This document shows positions 8,426 to 16,092 of a stretch of 45,356 nt of DNA, one piece after another. The notes beneath the pieces were generated by a model. The model had not been told where the DNA came from and ran no database searches. It worked only from the letters and a program-made list of their open reading frames with translations. The DNA is taken from assembly GCA_947178125.1 (NCBI GenBank), contig CAMWXB010000032.1, forward strand, positions 1 through 45,356, read 5' to 3'. The stretch's first letter is position 1; every line of letters starts with the position of its first letter. This DNA comes from an uncultured Lachnospiraceae bacterium (lineage in GTDB: Bacteria; Bacillota; Clostridia; Lachnospirales; Lachnospiraceae). The translations under genes and the position numbers were made by a program.

Positions 8426-8587
8426 TTCTCTTCACACTTCCAGTCATGCCGACACAGTCGGCACAAACAATCTATGCAGAATGACCGTCAGGGCATTCTG
8501 CAGTGTGAAGAAGGTTCGCAACGCGAACCGTAGAAGTTCTTAGCGAAGCAGCCTTTGCTGCAAGCTTTAGAACTTCTCTTCACACTT
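8425..8587. repeat. Structured intergenic repeat, copy B (complete architecture)
   Basis: Plus-strand order: a 15-nt direct repeat (8425-8439, repeated at 8573-8587); hairpin TGCCGAC/GTCGGCA (8447-8463); hairpin TGCAGAATG/CATTCTGCA (8475-8483/8494-8502). Then P1 AGTGTGAAGA (8502-8511) with TCTTCACACT (8577-8586), enclosing P2 GGTTCGC/GCGAACC (8513-8519/8523-8529, loop AAC) and P3. P3 is AGAAGTTCT/AGAACTTCT (8532-8540/8569-8577), AGC/GCT, internal loop GAA/AA, then GCAGC/GCTGC (8548-8552/8557-8561) with loop CTTT. P1 ends on the base before the stop codon of the XRE-PurM gene. The first direct-repeat copy could also pair with 8502-8511, giving two exclusive folds. Confidence 0.88.
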
Positions 8588-9828
8588 TATGCTATCTGCA
8601 GCCGCCCGCCAAACGCCACCCTCTTTTGTCCGGGCACGATGCTCCCTATCTCATAACAGTCATAGCACTTCCTCACACTCTCCATGACCGCCTCTTTCTT
8701 CTCCTGCGAAACGACGATCACAAGCCCGACGCCACAGTTAAAAGTAGCAAGCATTTCTTCTTCCTCGATATTTCCCATCCTTTGGATATAACCAAAAACA
8801 GGCAGCACCCTGATTTTCGCCAGATCAATTTCTGCACACAATCCGTCCGGGATGATGCGGCACAGATTCCCCTCGATGCCGCCGCCCGTAATATGAGCCA
8901 TTCCGTGCACCTTGCCGCTAATGTTTTTTATCACTTTATAATAAGGCGTATGAACCTTCATGATCTGCTCGATAAAAGTCTCTCCCGCCACCTTATCCAG
9001 TTTCATCTGCGGCATCTTGTCCATCAGCATTCTGACAAGCGAATACCCGTTCGTATGCAGACCGTTGGAAGCGACCGCAAGAACCGCATCACCCTCCTTA
9101 ATCGCAGAACCATCGATAATATCCCTCTTCGACAAAATTCCCGCAACACTTGATGTCAGAATATAAACGCCCTTTTCCACGACCTGCGGTTGGATGGAAG
9201 TTTCTCCGCCCACGAGTGCACACTCGTTTTCTTTACAGGCCTCCGAAATTCCCCGGACAAAAGATTTGATTGTTTCTTTCTCCGCATTTCCGCAGACGAT
9301 CGTATCCAGAACCGCCAGCGGCCTTGCGCCCATCACCGCAATGTCGTTCACGAGATGATTGATCATATCGTGGCAGACTGATTCGCCGTAACCATATTCC
9401 ATCGCCAGTTTTTGTTTGGAACCCGGCTCTTCAGCCTTCAACACAAGCACCGGTTCGGCTATCTCCGGAAAATGAATATCGTACAACGATGCAAACGGGC
9501 CGAATCCGTTCATCACCCGCGTATCCTCTGTTTTTAAGTATACCGCCATTTCTTTTTTCATGGCATCCGTATAGGAAATATCAACGCCCGCTTTCCGATA
9601 GGAAAAGTTTTCACCGCTTTTCTCCTGTCCGGCCAGAATTTCATCCACCGTTACATGCAGGAGTTTTGCCAGTTCCACCAGCATTTCCACGTTGGGCAGC
9701 GTCCCGTTCTCCCACTTAGATACCGCCTGAAATGATACCTGTAAACGCTCCGCCACTTCCGCCTGTGTCATGCCCGCTTCTTTTCTTTTTCCCACAATAA
9801 AATCCGCAATTTTCCTGTTATCCAGCAT
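8587..9828 (-). CDS. XRE helix-turn-helix domain fused to a PurM (AIR synthase)-like protein
   Basis: 413 residues with a GGAGGG site 8 nt before the ATG. Residues 1-65 are a Cro/CI-type helix-turn-helix (MTQAEVAERLQVSFQAVSKW at 19-38). Residues 75-413 match phosphoribosylformylglycinamidine cyclo-ligase along its length: AGVDISY, a glycine-rich NGFGPF, LVNDIAVMGARPL, ALVGGETS, SNGLHTNGYSLVR, HITGGGIEGNLCRIIP and FNCGVGLVIVV. Ordinary PurM catalyses FGAM + ATP to AIR and has no DNA-binding domain. The ATP-loop equivalent of DGVGTK is changed to EEPGSKQ, so activity may be altered. No other pur gene is in the window. A metabolite- or nucleotide-responsive regulator is one possibility; a moonlighting enzyme is another. 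Confidence 0.85.
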   Translation of the reverse strand: MLDNRKIADFIVGKRKEAGMTQAEVAERLQVSFQAVSKWENGTLPNVEMLVELAKLLHVTVDEILAGQEKSGENFSYRKAGVDISYTDAMKKEMAVYLKTEDTRVMNGFGPFASLYDIHFPEIAEPVLVLKAEEPGSKQKLAMEYGYGESVCHDMINHLVNDIAVMGARPLAVLDTIVCGNAEKETIKSFVRGISEACKENECALVGGETSIQPQVVEKGVYILTSSVAGILSKRDIIDGSAIKEGDAVLAVASNGLHTNGYSLVRMLMDKMPQMKLDKVAGETFIEQIMKVHTPYYKVIKNISGKVHGMAHITGGGIEGNLCRIIPDGLCAEIDLAKIRVLPVFGYIQRMGNIEEEEMLATFNCGVGLVIVVSQEKKEAVMESVRKCYDCYEIGSIVPGQKRVAFGGRLQIA

Positions 9829-9882
9829 ATGGGGTTCCCTCCGATTACTGCATTTTCATATGAATTTACCGTTTCTTTTTCC

Positions 9883-9912
9883 AGAATATCACCTGGTCAT
9901 CTTCTCCGGCAA
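9883..9912 (-). promoter_or_regulatory. Possible promoter of the XRE-PurM gene
   Basis: Minus strand TTGCCG (9912-9907), an 18-nt spacer and TATTCT (9888-9883), 55 nt before the start codon. It is a moderate match only. Confidence 0.4.
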
Positions 9913-9932
9913 TAACCGAATATTTGAAATCC

Positions 9933-12047
9933 TCACCCCAACTCTACTGCGCGTTGAGATAGTTTTTCCCACGGAACAAGCACTTCAATCAGTCCTTCGC
10001 CATCCCAGGCAATCTGGCCAAAGCCATAATAAAAGGCAATTCCCTGTTTCGTCAGATAAAAACCGGATCCCCATCCGCCTTCTTCATAGGAGCGATACCA
10101 GCATTCTCCCGCTGTCTCTTCGTACTCCGTACCCGGAAAAAGTATCTTAAAGCCCTGCTCTTCTTCAAAAGCCTGATCGATCAGTGCGCTCCATTCTTCT
10201 TTGGTCATATGCGGAGCAATCTGCTGTAACTGCGCTTCCTGACCCGTATTTACATCGACCGTATAAGCACACAGCGACGGGAACGCGCTGACGCCGCCCG
10301 TATGATGCTGCGCAAAGAAAACAAGGCTGCAATAATTTCCTTCCAGATAAGTCAGACATTGAAACTCCATGACATCGGATGGATGATTATCGCCATACAC
10401 ATTTTTATCATAATCCTCTTCCAGCGTTTCGTTCTCGCAATGCCATTGTCCCCGTTCCTGCCATGTTTTTGTCGTCTCGCGTTCCTTCTCTTCCAGAAAG
10501 CGGTTCACCTGATCTGCGCCGGGCAGCGTATCCTTCAAATAGAAATTCCGGTAATTATAGTGATAGATTTTCTCCCCGTTCTTATCCGCATAGTACCGTT
10601 CTCCCGTCTCGCTTATTCTCCCGTATTCCGCTGACGGATAGTCCCCGCAGGTACGCCAGATATTGCCTGTTGAGTGGACATGATATGGCAGACTATCCGA
10701 ATCCTGTCCGGTCAAATCGTCCGCTGCTTCCGAATCATCATCGGTCCGGTACACATCTTTTTCCGGATAATGCCCCGCACTGTATGCGGGTTCCTCTTTC
10801 GGATAATAATCTGCCCAATATCCCGGTTCTTCTTCCGGATAATAATCCGCCGTATATTCCGGTTCTTCTTCCGCAAAAAGCTGATATCCCATATACAGAT
10901 AACGAACGGGCGTCACCGCATCATTATCCGGGCAGAATACAGAAATGCTGTAACCGGAAAAAGAATACTCATCGGCGGCCGGCAGCCTGTACTCTCCCAT
11001 ACGGTTCAAATAGCGGATTCCTTCCTGACTGCTCCACTCACGGATTCCGTAATACAAAATCCCATAACAGGATTCCCCGCTCCATTCTGCAACCGTCTCT
11101 TCTAACGGTATCGCGGAAACCGCTTCGATAAGCGGCTGTAAATCTTTATTGGCATCATATGTGTCAACCGTTACCGCACCGTGCAGCCAAATGCTGATCT
11201 TGCGGGAACGACCTAATGAATAACTGATCAGATAGCTGTCAATAAAATCGCCGTTTTCATCAAAACCACATAACATGGTATCCAATGACAGGACTTTCCC
11301 GTCCGGCGCAAAATGCAGGTTAAAACTGGTCGTCACGCACAACTTTTCCGGAAGGTCTACCTCTTTCCGAATGTCTTCCAGAATGCCCTCTATCCCTGTC
11401 TCATACACATTATCATGGCGCAGTACAACACTCCTTTTGTCCCGTAAATCTTTCAAATACCAGGACAGCTCCCCCTGATAGGGAATTGCGCTTCTGACCA
11501 CGAGAAAACTTCCATATAAGGTGACAGCCGCCAGAAAAAGACCTGCTGCCGCTTTGAATCCTCTTTTATTCCGCATGCTGACCGTTGATAATTTCAGTTC
11601 CAGAAAAGCCCTTTCCTCCTGCCCGATTTCCTGCAGCGCCAGCACAAGCACAGTCTTATCGCGCAGAAAAATCTGACAATAGCCCTTCCGCATGATATAC
11701 CATTTCACGTCTTCCCCTGCAAAAAATTTTTCGCCCGGCTCTTTCTCCCCCGTCGCTGTCGTCGCTGCCGTTACCGTCAGCATATTTCCGGCCGCCTTTA
11801 ACTGCCGGAAGACTGCCAGAATTTTATGCCTGTCGTAGGCTGACCATAACCAGACTCCGTAACCAACCGCGCCAATCCACCACAGCAGACAGCCGGACAA
11901 AATCGGTATGTTTCTGAAAAGCCTGCCGAACCGGCACAGGGAACACAGGTAAAACCATGTGATTCCATAAACGGCCAGATTGGCCGGATTTGTCAGCACA
12001 TGATATGCCGTTTTCAGGAAAAGTGAAGCTTTGCTATTTACGGATGA
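9933..12047 (-). CDS. Membrane protein with YcxB-like and DUF3298/RsiV-like regions, BlaI/M56 module 3
   Basis: Function unknown. The start is uncertain: the frame is open to an ATG at 12113, but that would overlap the M56 gene by 80 nt. A TTG at 12047 fits better and gives 704 residues. Two membrane helices near residues 20-40 and 48-65 are followed by a cytoplasmic segment resembling YcxB (YIMRKGYCQIFLRDKTVLVL) and a third helix near 165-185. The outer part holds three tandem 12-residue units of the form EEEPxYxADYYP (about 390-430). The C-terminus resembles DUF3298 of RsiV-type proteins (FYLTKQGIAFYYGFGQIA, LIEVLVPWEKL). It ends the third BlaI/M56 operon, so it may be the output or ligand-binding partner of that sensor (inference). 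Confidence 0.7.
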   Translation of the reverse strand, partial: SSVNSKASLFLKTAYHVLTNPANLAVYGITWFYLCSLCRFGRLFRNIPILSGCLLWWIGAVGYGVWLWSAYDRHKILAVFRQLKAAGNMLTVTAATTATGEKEPGEKFFAGEDVKWYIMRKGYCQIFLRDKTVLVLALQEIGQEERAFLELKLSTVSMRNKRGFKAAAGLFLAAVTLYGSFLVVRSAIPYQGELSWYLKDLRDKRSVVLRHDNVYETGIEGILEDIRKEVDLPEKLCVTTSFNLHFAPDGKVLSLDTMLCGFDENGDFIDSYLISYSLGRSRKISIWLHGAVTVDTYDANKDLQPLIEAVSAIPLEETVAEWSGESCYGILYYGIREWSSQEGIRYLNRMGEYRLPAADEYSFSGYSISVFCPDNDAVTPVRYLYMGYQLFAEEEPEYTADYYPEEEPGYWADYYPKEEPAYSAGHYPEKDVYRTDDDSEAADDLTGQDSDSLPYHVHSTGNIWRTCGDYPSAEYGRISETGERYYADKNGEKIYHYNYRNFYLKDTLPGADQVNRFLEEKERETTKTWQERGQWHCENETLEEDYDKNVYGDNHPSDVMEFQCLTYLEGNYCSLVFFAQHHTGGVSAFPSLCAYTVDVNTGQEAQLQQIAPHMTKEEWSALIDQAFEEEQGFKILFPGTEYEETAGECWYRSYEEGGWGSGFYLTKQGIAFYYGFGQIAWDGEGLIEVLVPWEKLSQRAVELG

Positions 12048-14445
12048 CAATTTCTCTGTATTCCCATGTTTTTCCCTCGTTGGTTGACTCGTATTTGGCT
12101 TTGGTCCCTCCATACTCCGAATAGTCCTCCATCCCTATATACAGACACAGAATGCCGTCCTTCTCTTCCGGCGCGTATGCCATACAATAACGTTCCGGGA
12201 CCTCCGGAATTTTCTGTTTTTCCCAGGTCATCCCGCCGTCTTCCGTCCGCCAGATATCCGGCGTTACCGAATCCCTGATTGTCACGAAGCCGACTCTGTT
12301 ATTGATGAATACCGCTCCCGTCGTCAGGGAATGGCTCTCCGTTACCATATCCGGCCCCGCATTTCCGACGAGCTGCCATGACTTCCCTCCATCCGTCGTA
12401 TGAAAAAGAATCGTCGATTCCTGCCAGACAACGCGCTCTCCCGTAAAAATCAAAAAGCCTTCCTGTCCGTTCTCCGGAAAATTCACATAAATTTTCCGGC
12501 CGCCAAAATAATCATACGTCACAACGGACTTCTTAAAACTCCGACTCTCCTCTTCGTAGAAAATGACAGAAAAAGGAACCGAATTGCTTCCGCCATAAGC
12601 GAATACGATTTTATTTTCATCCACCTGATAGCTGCCCTCCTGCAATGAAGTCAGCTTTCCGTCCATTTCGTCTCCCCGTCCGTAAAGTTCTTCCAGCGTG
12701 ATCGGCACTTCCATCCATTCACCGTCCTCGCCGCTGACCTTCAAAACGTCCTCTCCCGTATCGACCTGATAAGCATTTTCCGCGATGTCATCTGCCTGAG
12801 AACCGTTCTTTTCTTCATCGTCTATCCCATAGAGCAAATCGCATGACGGAACATCGCCGAGCAGATTGGATGACGGCTGTTCCTGAACCGGTATCTCCTG
12901 TCCGGATTGCTGCACCTGCTGTTGCACGGCCTGTATGTCATAGGCTTCCAGCACGACCTCCGTTTCCGCGATTCCTTCCAGTTCAAAAACATAATCCTGC
13001 ACCATGCAGATATGCACCGTCCAGTTAAAATACGCATAATAGCCGGATTTTTCCTGTGCAATTCGGGCATGGCTGCGGAGTTCCTGCGAAAACTGCGAAA
13101 GTTCCTCCTCCTTATAACCGATATGGTACCGGAAAATTACCGCAAAGACCGCCTCCTGCTTATCCCCTGCCAGCAGCCGGCTGGAAATGGTTTCCAGACT
13201 GGTATACGCATATTTTTCCGGATCCCACTGCCCCATTCGTTCCTGGTCCACATAATAAAACAGATACCGCTGAAGCAGCAACGGCACGGCCTCTCTGTAT
13301 CTGTCCGCATCTTTCAAACGAATCTGCCACGGTCCTTTTGCCGCATAGGGAAGTTCCTCATATTCTTTTTCCTCATAAACATTTTCTCTCTGCCATTCTT
13401 CAAAATAGGCATTTTCGGAAACCGGCTCCAGTTTCACCATAGCATCGACCGCCGCCTGTGAAAAACTTTCCGGAATCTCATACCCATCGTAAAAAGAAGT
13501 TCTTGGTTCCCCATTTTCATCATAACCGAAGCTCTCCGCCTGTAACTGCGCCTGCTTCGCCCGGTAGTTATCGTACAAACTGTCACCGATACGATAAAAG
13601 CTGAACACAACATCCGCCAGCAAAATAATGATTGCGGCATAAGCTAAAGAATCCAGCCTTTTATCCTCCTTCATAATGGCGGAAATTCTCGCTTTCATCA
13701 TCCGCTTCCCGTGATAAAAATAAGCAGAATACGCCTGTCCTTCCGTCCGCTCCTGCTCCATACATTCGAGCAGCGCATACCCGTACTCTTTTCTTTCCTC
13801 CATATCCCGGCCTTCCACGACCGCCTCGTCGCAGGCCACTTCCACATCCCGGTAACTGACCGCCTTCAGCAGATAAATAAACGGCTGGAACCAGAGCAGC
13901 GACTGCACCAAAAGCATGAATAATTTATAGAGCGTGTCTTTATGCCGTATATGATAACATTCATGCAGAAAGATGAAATGCAGCACCCGCTCGCTGTATT
14001 CTTTTTCCGGTAAGATCAAAACCGGTTTTCTGAAACCGATGATAAAAGGCTCTCGGACTGCCCTGCTTCCATAGAGAAAAGACCTTTCTGCCCCTTCATC
14101 TTCTTTCCTCTGCAATCCGGTCTCCCAAACGGCCTCTTTCAGACTCTGCTTTACAGATTCATCCGATATGATATTGACCTGACCGATGCAGCTTCTCCGA
14201 AACCGCACATAATTCAGATAATGAATCAGCATCACAAAAACAGCCGATGCAAGCCACGACAACACCACAAGCTGTTTCCATCTGCTATATAGCACATAAG
14301 GCAGTCCAAAATGATCAACGGCCCGCCTTATCAGATAATTTAATTGATAGGCATTTCTCAGAAAATATTCTATAAAAAGCAGATGCAGCAGAAACAGCTG
14401 CACCGCCAGAATTGCCCATATTGCTTTTCTCCATTTTGCTCTCAT
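12034..14445 (-). CDS. M56-family metallopeptidase sensor with C-terminal Asp-box repeats, module 3
   Basis: 803 residues. The M56 core has membrane helices near 8-28, 58-78, 172-196 and around 262-280. HECYH at 161-165 and VEVACDEAVV at 201-210 form the zinc site. The exported part is long, Gln/Glu-rich in the middle (PVQEQPSSN and neighbours), and ends with three Asp-box (BNR) motifs: TTDGGKSW (683-690), TEDGGMTW (734-741) and STNEGKTW (787-794). Asp boxes mark sialidase-like or Ycf48-like beta-propeller folds, so this sensor may read a carbohydrate or protein ligand rather than a beta-lactam. The gene overlaps the BlaI gene by ATGA and the next gene by about 14 nt. Confidence 0.85.
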   Translation of the reverse strand: MRAKWRKAIWAILAVQLFLLHLLFIEYFLRNAYQLNYLIRRAVDHFGLPYVLYSRWKQLVVLSWLASAVFVMLIHYLNYVRFRRSCIGQVNIISDESVKQSLKEAVWETGLQRKEDEGAERSFLYGSRAVREPFIIGFRKPVLILPEKEYSERVLHFIFLHECYHIRHKDTLYKLFMLLVQSLLWFQPFIYLLKAVSYRDVEVACDEAVVEGRDMEERKEYGYALLECMEQERTEGQAYSAYFYHGKRMMKARISAIMKEDKRLDSLAYAAIIILLADVVFSFYRIGDSLYDNYRAKQAQLQAESFGYDENGEPRTSFYDGYEIPESFSQAAVDAMVKLEPVSENAYFEEWQRENVYEEKEYEELPYAAKGPWQIRLKDADRYREAVPLLLQRYLFYYVDQERMGQWDPEKYAYTSLETISSRLLAGDKQEAVFAVIFRYHIGYKEEELSQFSQELRSHARIAQEKSGYYAYFNWTVHICMVQDYVFELEGIAETEVVLEAYDIQAVQQQVQQSGQEIPVQEQPSSNLLGDVPSCDLLYGIDDEEKNGSQADDIAENAYQVDTGEDVLKVSGEDGEWMEVPITLEELYGRGDEMDGKLTSLQEGSYQVDENKIVFAYGGSNSVPFSVIFYEEESRSFKKSVVTYDYFGGRKIYVNFPENGQEGFLIFTGERVVWQESTILFHTTDGGKSWQLVGNAGPDMVTESHSLTTGAVFINNRVGFVTIRDSVTPDIWRTEDGGMTWEKQKIPEVPERYCMAYAPEEKDGILCLYIGMEDYSEYGGTKAKYESTNEGKTWEYREIVIRK

Positions 14446-14822
14446 TTCTTCTTACTCTTTTCTTCCAAAAATTCCTTTAACTCCTCCATATCCTGCGCCG
14501 ACAGTCCGTCGCCGTCATATAACGCCGTCACGAAATTTTTCAGGGAGTTACGATACATTTTCTGCAAGATATTCTTACTTTCCTTCTGTAGATATTCTTC
14601 TTCCTTCACCAACGGCGTATACCAGTTCACCTTCCCAATCTTCTCCACGCTGACGAACCCCTTCGCTTCCAGCCGGTTCAGAAAAGATAAAATCGTAGGC
14701 GCCGCCACATCTTTTTTCAAATGTTCTTCTATCTCCATGCGGTTGACCGGCCCGTCGTGCCGCCATATGATCATCATAATTTCCAGTTCCGATTCCGGTA
14801 ATCTTTTCATTCCTGCATCCAT
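14442..14822 (-). CDS. BlaI/MecI-family winged-helix repressor, module 3
   Basis: 126-residue repressor. The first ATG is 14822; MKRLPES at 14810 is an alternative, and neither has a well-spaced ribosome site. The winged helix covers about 8-70 (LPESELEIMMIIWRHDGPVN, then FLNRLEAKGFVSVEKIGK). It is the only one of the three repressors here with an N-F pair (SLKNFVTALYDG, residues 96-97) at the position where staphylococcal BlaI and MecI are cut between Asn101 and Phe102. It is coupled by ATGA to the M56 gene downstream, which suggests classical proteolytic induction. Confidence 0.9.
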   Translation of the reverse strand: MDAGMKRLPESELEIMMIIWRHDGPVNRMEIEEHLKKDVAAPTILSFLNRLEAKGFVSVEKIGKVNWYTPLVKEEEYLQKESKNILQKMYRNSLKNFVTALYDGDGLSAQDMEELKEFLEEKSKKK

Positions 14823-14872
14823 ACCTTTCGTATATTTCTTTTTCTACATTTGCCTAATAATAAATTAAACAT

Positions 14873-14901
14873 ATTTTACATCTGTCTGATTTGTTCGTCA
14901 A
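14873..14901 (-). promoter_or_regulatory. Promoter of BlaI/M56 module 3
   Basis: Minus strand TTGACG (14901-14896), a 17-nt spacer and TAAAAT (14878-14873). The region between this and the gene contains TACA/TGTA half-sites, but no palindrome as clear as in modules 1 and 2. Confidence 0.65.
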
Positions 14902-14925
14902 GCTATAAAATCAGGCTTCTGGGTA

Positions 14926-16032
14926 TCAAAACTCCTCAATCCTGCACTGATGCTCTTTTTTATCCGCACTGTAATTTATTCCTACCAAAAGAATCTTTTC
15001 AATATTTTCTTTTTTCAGTTTTTCGAAATATTCTTTATCCCTTATCTGTTCAATGGCCGCTTCCGGTGTTCCGCCAGCATTTAACTCTACAACAATTCCC
15101 GGCAGATTACTTTTTCTTGGATAAAAAATATCATCTTTTAAGGCCTTCTGGAACTCCAGCATTAGTTCCTTATTTGGAATACCAAGTTCTCCGTCATGAT
15201 AGGATAAAAGACCATATATGATCATGGCAGCGTAGATTTCTTCCCGATTAGCGGGGTTTTCCTGTCCAGCCGTATATTCTTCTATTATCTCCATCCTGAC
15301 AGGCATATGATTGACCATTTTTACAACGTCATCTCTTACCTCCCCGATATTATATTTCAGAAAAAAAAGAACCTCATCCATTTTACCGGATCTTGTCCAA
15401 TAACTACGACATTTCCCATTTAGCAGCGCCAATACGACCGAACGCGGGTTATATATTTTTCTACCATCGTCCGTATGATATCCGTTATACCATTCTGCGA
15501 TTTCTTCCAATGACAATTTCGACTGTCTGCTGTAAAGCGCTTCAACTTCTTTTTCTGTAAATCCGAAATACTCATCAAATAAGGAATCATTCAACATGGT
15601 ATATTCATCAAACATATTCAGGGCAGAACCTGTGCTATATTTTTTTACCGGCAGAACTCCTGTCATATAAGCAAGTGCTACATATGGCCTGTCTTTTAAT
15701 AAATATCTTAAAAATTCAAGAAAATCTCCCTGATTCTCCCTGTACAGGTCATGACTGAAAATATAATCCCACTCATCAATCATAAAAATGAACTCATCTC
15801 CTGTAACCGCCAGCAGATCAGGCAGACAGTTCATACTTATATTAATAATATTGTATTTGTTCAAATGTACCTTATAATTCTTACTTCTGCTGATATTCAG
15901 GTTGTCAAATATTGCTTCCGATGGATATTTTTTCCCATAGTACGCCCCAAGCATATTCAATACGGATGTCTTCCCAAAGCGGCGGGGCTTCGTAACACAC
16001 AAATTCAATAGTTGAAAGCGTTTTTCTTCCAC
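14926..16032 (-). pseudogene. Decayed AAA-ATPase-like / PD-(D/E)XK nuclease-like gene
   Basis: It resembles the common clostridial family with an AAA-ATPase_like domain followed by a DUF1703/PD-(D/E)XK-like domain, usually 500-600 residues. Here the frame is 368 residues from a GTG with no convincing ribosome site. Visible blocks are the Walker A-like TKPRRFGKTSVLNML, Walker B-like FIFMIDEWD, AYMTGVLPVKKYSTGS, YNPRSVVLAL and a C-terminal VVELNAGGTPEAAIEQI. Compared with remembered family members it lacks the N-terminal 60 or so residues, a segment between LNKYN and the Walker B block, and most of the region before the nuclease-like block. Several deletions that keep frame suggest a remnant. 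An expressed shortened protein cannot be excluded. Confidence 0.6.
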
Positions 16033-16092
16033 ACTTATACTTCATAAACAGTATACTCAAATAATATCAAAACAGCAACCGCTTTTCATTTC

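Noticed and set aside
11000..13500. Long open frames on the plus strand opposite the M56 and SBP genes (for example 12907-13461, 23287-24207).
   Set aside because: They lie antisense to genes with clear domain motifs, have no convincing ribosome sites and show no recognisable protein features.
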